From: Acetatifactor sp.
GTDB taxonomy: Bacteria; Bacillota; Clostridia; Lachnospirales; Lachnospiraceae
DNA: 14,257 nucleotides
Direction: 5' to 3'
Assembly: GCA_024699575.1 (NCBI GenBank)
Contig: JAILPF010000328.1
Span: forward strand, 1 to 14,257
Shown in pieces: positions 6,903 through 14,257 of the stretch (its first letter is position 1; the number at the start of each line of letters is the position of its first letter). Made by a program: the position numbers and the translations under genes. Under the pieces are notes generated by a model. The model did no database searches and was not told where the DNA came from. It saw nothing but the letters and a program-made list of their open reading frames with translations.

Positions 6903-7817
6903 ATGTTACATTTATCTTCTTTGGATGAAGCAGAAAAAGTAATTAAAGCATTAAGTGCCTCCATGCGAATGGAAATCATGAAACTTATCTATCGCACCCC
7001 GGGACTTAGCATGAATGAATTGGCGCAGACTTTGGGACTGACTAATAGTGCTATCTCTATCCATGTCAGTAAGTTGGTAGAGGCGGGATTAGTTCAAATC
7101 GAAACCACCTCCGGTAAACGTGGCACACTAAAACTTGTCAGTCCATGCCACGATCGCTTAATCATTGACATGGCACCTCCCGAAGAGGAACCGCACTACT
7201 ATCAAGATGATATCAAAATCGGTTACTATACCGGCTGGAACATAACCCCCACCTGTGGACTTGCTTCACCTGATAAGAGAATCGGTGCTCAAGACGATGT
7301 CAAAGTTTTTACATTCCCGGAACATTTTGAAGCCGATATTCTTTGGTTTGGTAGCGGCTATGTGGAATATATTCTTCCCAATCATCTGCAGCCCGGGCAG
7401 CATTTACGAGAATTACAGATATCCTTTGAAATCTCCTCGGAATGCCCCGGAAACAATGACGATTATCCATCAGACATTCATTTTTCACTCAATGGCACTC
7501 CTCTGGGCATTTGGATTAGTCCGGGGGATTATGGCGCACGTAGAGGACATATTTGTCCGGCTTGGTGGCCACCCGGAATGAATCAATACGGACTATTGAA
7601 AACACTGTCAATCAACCAAGAAGGGACTTTTATTGATGGAGGGCAAAAATTGTCTGACGTTACCATCGAAGATTTAAAGTTGGACTATAACAGTCAAATG
7701 ACCTTCCGTTTTGAAGTTCCTCAAGATACCCCAAACTGTGGTGGATGTACCTTATTCGGAGAACACTTTGGGGATTTCAATCAGTCGATTCGCATCAAAA
7801 CAATCTATGATATTTAA
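6903..7817 (+). CDS. ArsR-type winged-helix regulator with a large C-terminal sensor-like domain
   Basis: This 304-residue protein is probably a one-component transcription regulator of the adjacent glycosidase genes. Residues of about 10-80 form an ArsR-like winged helix, with the helix-turn-helix around PGLSMNELAQTLGL and TNSAISIHVSKLVEAGLV (47-64). The metal-binding ELCVCDL-type motif of arsenic/metal sensors is absent. Classical ArsR proteins have about 100 residues. Here about 200 more follow, with clustered aromatic, Gly and Pro motifs: ILWFGSGYVEYILPN (146-160), SDIHFSLNG (190-198), SPGDYGARRGHICPAWWPPG (206-225), and NCGGCTLFGEHFGDFNQ (278-294). I recall similar long ArsR-annotated proteins in Paenibacillus and Lachnospiraceae, but the domain has no function I can name. 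A beta-rich sugar-binding fold is an inference. Cysteines at 181, 218, 279 and 282 are notable. GAGGT lies 7 bases before the ATG, and a terminator overlaps the stop codon. Confidence 0.85.
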   Translation: MLHLSSLDEAEKVIKALSASMRMEIMKLIYRTPGLSMNELAQTLGLTNSAISIHVSKLVEAGLVQIETTSGKRGTLKLVSPCHDRLIIDMAPPEEEPHYYQDDIKIGYYTGWNITPTCGLASPDKRIGAQDDVKVFTFPEHFEADILWFGSGYVEYILPNHLQPGQHLRELQISFEISSECPGNNDDYPSDIHFSLNGTPLGIWISPGDYGARRGHICPAWWPPGMNQYGLLKTLSINQEGTFIDGGQKLSDVTIEDLKLDYNSQMTFRFEVPQDTPNCGGCTLFGEHFGDFNQSIRIKTIYDI

Positions 7818-7849
7818 AAAACAGACCCTGTTTCCAGGGCCTGTTTTTT
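7816..7849. terminator. Bidirectional intrinsic terminator after the regulator gene
   Basis: AAAACAG-a-CCCTG (to 7830), loop TTTC, CAGGG-c-CTGTTTTTT (7835-7849) form a long stem with one A/C mismatch. It is flanked by an A run on the left and a T run on the right, so it can stop transcripts from both sides. It begins within the TAA stop of the regulator and probably also ends transcription of the giant minus-strand gene. Confidence 0.85.
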
Positions 7850-7862
7850 AGATTTATGGAAT

Positions 7863-7917
7863 TACTTCATGAAAGGAAGTATCTGCCTGAAACAGACTTC
7901 CTGAGCCGGAGTCTGTT
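7863..7917. repeat. Overlapping inverted repeats in the convergent spacer
   Basis: Three mutually exclusive stems can be drawn. TACTTC (7863-7868) pairs with GAAGTA (7876-7881). GGAAGT-at-CTG (7875-7885) pairs with CAGACTTCC (7893-7901). AACAGACT-t-CC (7891-7901) pairs with GGAGTCTGTT (7908-7917). No clear U tract follows any of them. They lie between two convergent genes, in the 3' region of either transcript. Confidence 0.5.
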
Positions 7918-7945
7918 CTGAGCACGTAATTGGAATGCCTCAAAT

Positions 7946-7972
7946 AGATTCATCCTTACTTTAAATGAATCT
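7946..7972 (-). repeat. Inverted repeat across the stop codon of the giant gene
   Basis: AGATTCAT (7946-7953) and ATGAATCT (7965-7972) are perfect 8-bp arms around 11 bases that contain the TAA stop (7956-7958). Only a weak T stretch follows on the minus strand. It may be a 3' stem or a weak terminator. Confidence 0.3.
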
Positions 7973-10900
7973 TTTGTCCTACTTGGAGCTTTGAACTGTC
8001 TTTGATCTGAGGATTCAACTGGAGGAGCTGCGCGAGGGACATATTGTTGCGTCTTGCGATCTTAAAAAGAGAATCTCCTTTTTCAACCTCATATCCGGTA
8101 CCGGAAAATCTTACTCTCTCGTTGACTCTTCTCTCTGTTACAGTCACAACATAGTCACCGCCACACTCTAAGGAAAATACTGCATTTCCGCAGCTGACGA
8201 TTCGAAAAGAACTGCAGTACTCTAACCGACTTTTCTCTGCATTATAGCGATACAGATTTGCATACTTTCCGGAATTTTCCTCCCCCAGCGCCACGTGCAT
8301 ATTTACTCGTACCGCGAAATCACCGGTATCCTTTACAGCAATCTGTTTTGTCGCCTTAGCATGTTTTGCTTCAACCACATTCTCGGGAATTTTCTCCACC
8401 TCATCATCAATGGACAGGTCGATATTCTGCAAGGCACTCACATTTTTGATATCCTGGCCACTAATGCTCAGCGCAACACCTGTCTTACTGTGGAAAGCGA
8501 CCGTCACCGGCTGTCCCTGAATCATTCCTAAAACAGAAACCGGCACAACTGTCTCATTGCTGCCTGCGAAATCCAGATTTTCATTCATCGGAATTCTTCC
8601 GTTTCCAGTGCCTAACTTCTCTGCTACTTCCGCAATCTTCTCAGCGATCACATCCACAATCACATCCCAGTTGACAATGTCTTCTGCAGGAGCAGACGCA
8701 GTGTTATTTTCCCCTTCTGTCTGCCCGGGAGTCTGAGGCTCCTCTTCCTGAGGTTCCTGATTCTGGGGTTCTTCTTCCTGAGGTTCCTGATTCTGGGGTT
8801 CTTCTTCCCGAGGCTCCTCTTGCGGAAATTCCGGCTCAGAAGAAGCATCCCCATCGGATACCGTGGGCTGAGGTTCTTCCTCTGCTGCGTCTCCATCTGA
8901 CACGCTGGGCATTTCCTCAGGAATATATGCTGTCGCACTGATGACAACCGTCATCTCGTCCATCACAACAGGCTCACCGTTCCCCCTGCTCAATGTTACG
9001 GTGAAAGAATAACTACCATCAGTTCCGTCTTCATCTTCCACAGTTCCGGCCTGTGCCTCTTCAAATTCCGTTGTCGCAACTTCAGCTACTACCTCACCCA
9101 GATCTAACTCGGCAAGAATTGCCTCCACCTGCTCTTTCGCAGCTTGCGCAGTCGGTGTTTCACTCTGCGTTAATGTCATCGCTTCCACAGCTTCTGCCAC
9201 GGCTTCACCTGCCGCTGCGATTGCGGCTTCCTCTTCAGCTGCAGCAGTATTGCGGTAATAGATTTCCAAATGATCCATCAGACCACTGTAATACTCTCCG
9301 CTCCCCCAATTTCCCTTACCGATCTGCAGGACACCGCCTGTTTCTGTAAGGATATCCGTTAATTGCACTGTTGAGCAATCTCTGGTAGCCCATTGCTCTC
9401 CATCCACATAAATCGTAAAATTCGTTTTTGTAATCACAACATCAACATGCTTCCAACCGGATATATTTGACTTTTTCTCAGTATCCGCTGTACGCGCATT
9501 CAGGTAACGCTCCGCTCTGATACCGGCCGTTCTGTCAAGAATACCGAAATAAGTCGGTTTGGATCCATTCACGCTGCCGGAACTCGGCGCTGCAAAAAAT
9601 GTCCATCCAACATTTCCGGATGCATCATATTTCGCATCATAGGATATTGTGATCTCATCCATTCCCTTCAGAAGAGGTGTTCCGTCATTCTTCGTAACAT
9701 CCAGCCAAAAGGCACTGCTCAACTTGGCGGCCTTGCCTCCGTCATAGGAATCGCCATAGTTTGCACTTCCCATAACTGTTGCCTTTGCCCCTCCGCCAAG
9801 CACCTCCGTCACGCCGCTTTCCAGATCCTCAAAATCAAAGGATGCTATCAGCTCTCCCTTCAATACCTCTGCAGGCGAATAATTCCTTGTCGGAGAAATC
9901 ACAGGTTCGCTGTCTGTAAAATCTTCGCTCGTTTCCGCTGCCTTAGCGGTCACACGAAATGTATAGGTGCCGCCCTCCTGCATCATTGCTCCATAGTAAT
10001 AGGAATAAGTACCTGCATCATTTTTTTCGAGCGTCACTACGGAACCTTCTACCTCTGCGTCATCTTTGTATAAGCATAAACGATATGCGTCCACGTTCTC
10101 CTCTGACAAAGATGCATTGAAGCTTACATTCTTGCCATCCCATGACAAGCCAACCGGGCCTTCCAGAGCGATTGTGTTGAAAGTAATCTCGATAGTGTAA
10201 TCCTGTTCTAAGCCCTCATTTTGGGCTGTAACAATAGCAGTACGCTTCGCATTCTGTCCCGTTTCTTCTCCCGTAAACTCGATCGGTGTCACACCGCTTG
10301 TCAATTCTGTTTCACCCTGATACAGCTTTGCACCGCCGCTTGTTTTGAAAACAGGAATTTTGTCACTGTCCGTAAATAAGGCTTCACCCATCTCAGCCAC
10401 AAATGTATGAGTGTCTTCAAGCTGTTCAAACTTAATTCCATTCATCTTGAATGACAGCAAGGGTTCCTGCTCTACTACCCTTCCAAAAATATGAAACTCT
10501 GCAATACTCAAAAATGAATTTGCACCGCTTGCGTTTACTCTCGGATTGTAAAGTCTGATGTAGCGGAAAGGTACATCCTCATAATCAGATGTGATATAAA
10601 GCGTCTGCATGGCATCTGTATTTGCCGCTCCGCCTGCCTGTGAAATAGTTACCCACGTATCACCGTCATTGGATGCCTCTAATGACACATTGGCTGTTCT
10701 GCTTCCAAAGCCCTGCCTGGACTGTAACTCGAATTTACTTAATTTTACTCCGAGTCCATCGCCAAAATCGATGGTAAAGGATGCTGCGTTTGCATTTTGT
10801 GAATGACGCCATTCAATAAATGTGTCGCTGTTGCCATCCATAAGGCTGGTAATAACCGGTATGATAGCCTGCTGATTCTCAGAGTAGCCACCGTCCAGTG

Positions 10901-13900
10901 CGCTGTATCTTGCAAAGTTTAGTTCATCCGCATACTTGATATAATCGATGGAGCCATCCGCTTCCGTAGGGACAATCATAACCAGATTTTCCACAGCTCG
11001 ATTCAGATTTTCCAGCGCATTTACAAAATCCTGTGTATATCCGCCTGCCGCAAGCATCTGCGCAGTTGCAAGTGCCTGCTCGTATGCACTTAAGCTTGCC
11101 CGGGAATAACGCTTATTTGTATCATATGTTCCAACTGCCTCAATCAGGTCATCGAGTGATTCCAAAATAACAAGATTACGTTTCTGAGCCGTCCAAGTAT
11201 TTCCATCATCTGCTACAATCCAGGCTTCCCGTTCTCCGGGTTCAGAAGCAAGGATTGTAACAATTCCATTGTTGCTCTCAAAAAGTTGATCCACACTGAC
11301 GTATGTAGCAACCGGATCCTCGTCAAAATCAAAGGTTTCTACTGCAATATTATAGTTCTGGTCCACCAGCAGGTAGTCCGTATATCCCCCCTGCTCTTTT
11401 TCTACGGAAAATACCGGGTTTTGATATGCCAGACTTACAATTTCAGGTGGCGTATTATCCTGTCCAAGCATGATATAATCCAGATCCACATCACCCGTGA
11501 CAGATAAGTATACCTTTGAGTAACTCTTTGCCACATCCGACAGATCACACTGAAATGTTGTCCAATTGCCATAGGTATTGGGAATCTCTAATTTCAATAT
11601 ACCGAAATCATAAAATGCCTGTTCATCCGTAATCTCCCCGCCGTTGCTAATATCATTCGTCATGGTCAGAACTGCTTTTCCATTTGTGCGTACTCGGAAA
11701 GACACAATCTTTTTTTCCGTTCCCAAACGATAAAATGCAATCGATCCGGACTGAAATTCCGCATACGTGATATCGTCGTCCGTTTTGTTCGTAACCTGCC
11801 CCGACTTGATAAGACTATAGTTTTCACCCTGCACACGCTCCACAGTTTCTTCCACATAATGATAGGAACAAATGGAAGAAATAATCAGGTTTCCAGAGCC
11901 TTCATACACATAATAGATATCCTGATTTCCTCTGATGGTGGAATAATGTTCTCCGGGCACATTGATCGTCATCATCACACCACCGGTATAAGGTACCGCA
12001 TAAGTGGCGATCAGCTCAGCCGGCTCATTTCCGGGTGTCCCACGATACAGTTTTAATGTTCCTTCCGACCCGGATGCAATATTCATGGTCAAACCACTGT
12101 TTCCAATGTCCATGTCCATAGAATCCCAGCCAAATACAGAACCATTCTGTAGCACAGCATTATCACCATCTACAGACACATTCTCCAAAACAGATGCGTC
12201 CTTAACGGCATTGGCTTCATATGCGAAGTAATTGCTGAATGCCATCCAATCCAGGGAAGCCGTATAGCGATATACATTGTCGGATCCCAAATGTAAAAAT
12301 GCAAAGGAATGTGTACCACTAAGCTGTCTTGTCATGGTAAACAGTTTTGTCGCAAAGCTTGTCCACCAACCGGTTCCGCCACTGTAGTCATCGACCAGCA
12401 CTTCTCCGGCATCCAATTCGGCACTCGTAACAGCACTCCAATCCTGCACATTCACATCATCCAGAAGAATCAGCTTAAAATGTGTTCCCTGGGAAGAGTT
12501 ACTTGCCGATCTTAAGATAAAGGTATCAACCGGGTCTTCTCCAAGATCCACATTCTGAAACCACAGATAATCTCCGGGGTAATTATCCTGAACCGTCGCT
12601 CTGTTTCCCATCTCATCCGAAAAGTCTTTTAAGGAAGGTCTTGCCGTATTCGACATGCCGCTTGCATATGCACCGGTAAAATCCTTCGCAAAAATACGTC
12701 CGGAGCCTGCCACATTCGCTTCATAGCCGTTTACTTCCCTGATCTGCGGCGCCCCCTTGGGCTCTCCTGTTCTCGCCTCTACAGGTGCGATCATCATAGT
12801 CGCATTTGTCGTAGCATCTCCACCGGCCTCATAATCATCCACAATGCTCTGTGCTTCAACGATATATCGGAAATTCGGGTCTGTGTCTGATAAGCCCTTT
12901 TGATATTTGTAATAATAATAGAGTACACCGGAACCACCCAGGGTATATCTGTTGCCATGTGAAACATATGTCCACCACCCGGCATCTCCGTTGGCGCCGA
13001 TCACAGGACCACACTCTTCAATATCATTCAAATACCCCTTAGCCAACGGATACCATTCAACATCATATCCCAAATTGTACTGATAGTAATAATTTGCACC
13101 CTTGCATAATCTGTCATCCAGGAAATCAAACAGATTGGTTCCCGTACCATCCGTCATGATCTGACCATCTTCATTTACCTTAGTCCCCTGAATATACGCT
13201 GTCTGAGCCACACTGCTCAAAAGTGCGATGCCTGCCTGGGAGTGGGGCTGATCACGGCCCATCTCCGCCCACTGTACAATAGGTTCCGCAGGATGCACCA
13301 AAGTAAGATTGTCATCCCCATCGTAAAAATCTTCCAGAGTAATCGTGGTATCAACCAATCTTGCCTGCCATTTGATTGACCCACCTGCCAGATGCCACTG
13401 AGCCTGGCTGTTCACTGTCGCACGCTCGATCACCGTTTCGTACATGTCCGGATCATCCTGGAACACAGCGCTGGCAATCATAGCCTGAAAGGTAAACGCG
13501 GTCTGATTCATCCATTTATCCACACGATCGTACAATGGGTAAGCCATCTCAAGCACCCTCATGTAATTCTCGGTGTCAACATCCGTCCAGGCATTCTCAT
13601 ATGGAACCTCAACGGTGGCATAGCGAAGAATTTCCGCAGCAAGCGTCAGCTTATTAAACACCATACCAGCTGTGATGATATCTGCGCTCCAACCATATCC
13701 CCCATCCTGCTCGGTCGCAAACAGTTCCGCATCATAAGATTCCGAATAGGATCTTACAATGTCGATTGCTTTGTCAAAATAATCCTTGTCACCGGTCACC
13801 CACCACATCACAGCCTGAGCATAAGCTGCATTGGCGTCTTGCCTGTCTGCTTCCCCCAGATAAGTATGTGAACGATCCTGATTACTATTCACATACTCTT

Positions 13901-14231
13901 TGCTTGCCAAAGAAGTATCACGAAACTTTTCAAATGCAGAAAACCACGGGTCATAACCCTCATGTATCATCTGACGCATCGTATCAAGATTTTCCTTATT
14001 TGCAAAAATACCCGGGTGAGTAAACTCCACTGTAACTCCGGACTCAGCCACTTTTTGCACCTTCTCCTCACTGATTTCCGGTAGGCCCGCCCAATTAATG
14101 ATAGAGTTATCCTCCTGTATTTCATTTGAAGCATATACAGTCCGAGCATCCATCCCCACTATGCATTCCGCCAGTATGATAACTCCGGTCAATATTCCTG
14201 CAATTACCCGTTTCCGGATTGTGCTTTTCAT
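7956..14231 (-). CDS. Giant secreted LysM-anchored protein with an alginate-lyase-like catalytic region and several binding modules
   Basis: This 2091-residue surface protein is a probable acidic-polysaccharide lyase (substrate unknown). A signal peptide (KSTIRKR, then a hydrophobic 9-26, cut near TVYA/S at 34) is followed by an alpha-helical toroid resembling the alginate lyase superfamily (about 70-450). Notable motifs are GWSADIITAGMVFNKL, WMNQTAFTFQAMIAS (240-254) and EMGRDQPHSQAG (323-334); Asn242, Arg326 and His330 are candidate active-site residues by position only. Next come two CBM6-like jelly rolls (about 555-665 and 798-923), an Ig-like stretch (925-1023), a FIVAR-like helical piece (1036-1083), an F5/8C discoidin domain (1098-1250), a beta-sandwich (1256-1352), an Fn3-like domain (1356-1430), a LamG/ConA-like domain (1458-1660), an Ala/Glu-rich module (1662-1770), VSDGDA motifs and a Pro/Glu spacer (1776-1835), a conserved surface-protein module (about 1890-2032), and LysM (2047-2091). 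There is no LPXTG. AGAAGGT precedes the ATG by 7 bases; the promoter is outside the window. Confidence 0.85.
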   Translation of the reverse strand: MKSTIRKRVIAGILTGVIILAECIVGMDARTVYASNEIQEDNSIINWAGLPEISEEKVQKVAESGVTVEFTHPGIFANKENLDTMRQMIHEGYDPWFSAFEKFRDTSLASKEYVNSNQDRSHTYLGEADRQDANAAYAQAVMWWVTGDKDYFDKAIDIVRSYSESYDAELFATEQDGGYGWSADIITAGMVFNKLTLAAEILRYATVEVPYENAWTDVDTENYMRVLEMAYPLYDRVDKWMNQTAFTFQAMIASAVFQDDPDMYETVIERATVNSQAQWHLAGGSIKWQARLVDTTITLEDFYDGDDNLTLVHPAEPIVQWAEMGRDQPHSQAGIALLSSVAQTAYIQGTKVNEDGQIMTDGTGTNLFDFLDDRLCKGANYYYQYNLGYDVEWYPLAKGYLNDIEECGPVIGANGDAGWWTYVSHGNRYTLGGSGVLYYYYKYQKGLSDTDPNFRYIVEAQSIVDDYEAGGDATTNATMMIAPVEARTGEPKGAPQIREVNGYEANVAGSGRIFAKDFTGAYASGMSNTARPSLKDFSDEMGNRATVQDNYPGDYLWFQNVDLGEDPVDTFILRSASNSSQGTHFKLILLDDVNVQDWSAVTSAELDAGEVLVDDYSGGTGWWTSFATKLFTMTRQLSGTHSFAFLHLGSDNVYRYTASLDWMAFSNYFAYEANAVKDASVLENVSVDGDNAVLQNGSVFGWDSMDMDIGNSGLTMNIASGSEGTLKLYRGTPGNEPAELIATYAVPYTGGVMMTINVPGEHYSTIRGNQDIYYVYEGSGNLIISSICSYHYVEETVERVQGENYSLIKSGQVTNKTDDDITYAEFQSGSIAFYRLGTEKKIVSFRVRTNGKAVLTMTNDISNGGEITDEQAFYDFGILKLEIPNTYGNWTTFQCDLSDVAKSYSKVYLSVTGDVDLDYIMLGQDNTPPEIVSLAYQNPVFSVEKEQGGYTDYLLVDQNYNIAVETFDFDEDPVATYVSVDQLFESNNGIVTILASEPGEREAWIVADDGNTWTAQKRNLVILESLDDLIEAVGTYDTNKRYSRASLSAYEQALATAQMLAAGGYTQDFVNALENLNRAVENLVMIVPTEADGSIDYIKYADELNFARYSALDGGYSENQQAIIPVITSLMDGNSDTFIEWRHSQNANAASFTIDFGDGLGVKLSKFELQSRQGFGSRTANVSLEASNDGDTWVTISQAGGAANTDAMQTLYITSDYEDVPFRYIRLYNPRVNASGANSFLSIAEFHIFGRVVEQEPLLSFKMNGIKFEQLEDTHTFVAEMGEALFTDSDKIPVFKTSGGAKLYQGETELTSGVTPIEFTGEETGQNAKRTAIVTAQNEGLEQDYTIEITFNTIALEGPVGLSWDGKNVSFNASLSEENVDAYRLCLYKDDAEVEGSVVTLEKNDAGTYSYYYGAMMQEGGTYTFRVTAKAAETSEDFTDSEPVISPTRNYSPAEVLKGELIASFDFEDLESGVTEVLGGGAKATVMGSANYGDSYDGGKAAKLSSAFWLDVTKNDGTPLLKGMDEITISYDAKYDASGNVGWTFFAAPSSGSVNGSKPTYFGILDRTAGIRAERYLNARTADTEKKSNISGWKHVDVVITKTNFTIYVDGEQWATRDCSTVQLTDILTETGGVLQIGKGNWGSGEYYSGLMDHLEIYYRNTAAAEEEAAIAAAGEAVAEAVEAMTLTQSETPTAQAAKEQVEAILAELDLGEVVAEVATTEFEEAQAGTVEDEDGTDGSYSFTVTLSRGNGEPVVMDEMTVVISATAYIPEEMPSVSDGDAAEEEPQPTVSDGDASSEPEFPQEEPREEEPQNQEPQEEEPQNQEPQEEEPQTPGQTEGENNTASAPAEDIVNWDVIVDVIAEKIAEVAEKLGTGNGRIPMNENLDFAGSNETVVPVSVLGMIQGQPVTVAFHSKTGVALSISGQDIKNVSALQNIDLSIDDEVEKIPENVVEAKHAKATKQIAVKDTGDFAVRVNMHVALGEENSGKYANLYRYNAEKSRLEYCSSFRIVSCGNAVFSLECGGDYVVTVTERRVNERVRFSGTGYEVEKGDSLFKIARRNNMSLAQLLQLNPQIKDSSKLQVGQKIHLK
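8742..8801 (-). repeat. Two 30-bp tandem repeats encoding EPQNQEPQEE
   Basis: Two nearly identical 30-base units encode residues 1811-1830 of the giant protein, with degenerate copies on either side (EFPQEEPREE and EPQTPGQTEG). The period keeps frame, so copy number could change by slippage without breaking the protein. It acts as a charged, extended spacer between the binding modules and the C-terminal wall-associated part. Confidence 0.85.
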
Positions 14232-14257
14232 TCTGCAGACCTTCTTATGTTTGTTCA
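14232..14257 (-). promoter_or_regulatory. Ribosome binding site of the giant surface protein
   Basis: AGAAGGT (14239-14245) lies 7 bases before the ATG at 14231 and supports that start. The window ends 26 bases upstream, so no promoter can be judged. Confidence 0.7.

Noticed and set aside
7956..8098. A sortase (LPXTG) anchor at the C-terminus of the giant protein
   Set aside because: No LPXTG-like motif or terminal membrane segment is present; the protein ends in a LysM domain.
8742..8810. A CRISPR-like short repeat array
   Set aside because: The 30-bp units are directly adjacent with no spacers and encode an in-frame Pro/Glu stalk.
8660..8947. A 95-codon minus-strand frame overlapping the giant gene in another frame
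   Set aside because: Its Arg/Lys/Asn repeats are an out-of-frame reading of the Pro/Glu tandem repeat.
13392..13871. A 159-codon plus-strand frame opposite the N-terminal domain of the giant gene
   Set aside because: It is a shadow of a well-supported coding frame and shows no start signals or recognisable motifs.

Overview
The window looks like chromosomal DNA of a low-GC, Gram-positive anaerobe of class Clostridia, most likely a gut-type Lachnospiraceae. The evidence is a SCIFF peptide/radical SAM maturase pair beside a fused SecDF, strong AGGAGG-type ribosome binding sites, AT-rich spacers, and a giant surface protein carrying VSDGDA motifs and a C-terminal LysM. The genus cannot be fixed from sequence alone. 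No mobile element, tRNA, rRNA or CRISPR array was seen.

Layout. (1) 1-3289, minus strand: promoter, a 47-residue six-cysteine SCIFF precursor (scfA, 3058-3201), its radical SAM/SPASM maturase (scfB, best start the GTG at 2930), then secDF (start 1506, running off the left edge). A strong hairpin lies between scfA and scfB. (2) 3328-6675, minus strand: a two-gene operon of cytoplasmic arabinan/arabinoside-type hydrolases, a GH51 alpha-L-arabinofuranosidase followed by a GH43-type beta-propeller glycosidase. (3) 6676-6902: a divergent, AT-rich control region with a good promoter in each direction and a 13-bp direct repeat (12 of 13 identical). (4) 6903-7817, plus strand: an ArsR-type winged-helix regulator with a large, non-classical C-terminal domain. 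(5) 7816-7972: a convergent spacer with a bidirectional terminator and several overlapping inverted repeats. (6) 7956-14231, minus strand: a 2091-residue secreted multidomain protein with a signal peptide, an alginate-lyase-like catalytic region, several carbohydrate-binding or beta-sandwich modules, a Pro/Glu-rich spacer and a LysM anchor.

How it may work together (inference). The giant LysM protein would bind and cleave an acidic polysaccharide at the cell wall. Imported arabinose-containing fragments would be debranched inside by GH51 and GH43, and the divergent regulator would sense a sugar and control the GH operon. No transporter or later sugar-metabolism gene lies in the window, so the substrate and uptake route remain open. 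The SCIFF-SecDF block is a separate, conserved clostridial locus. The least characterised parts are the regulator's sensor domain, the giant lyase-like protein and the RNA structures in the spacers.
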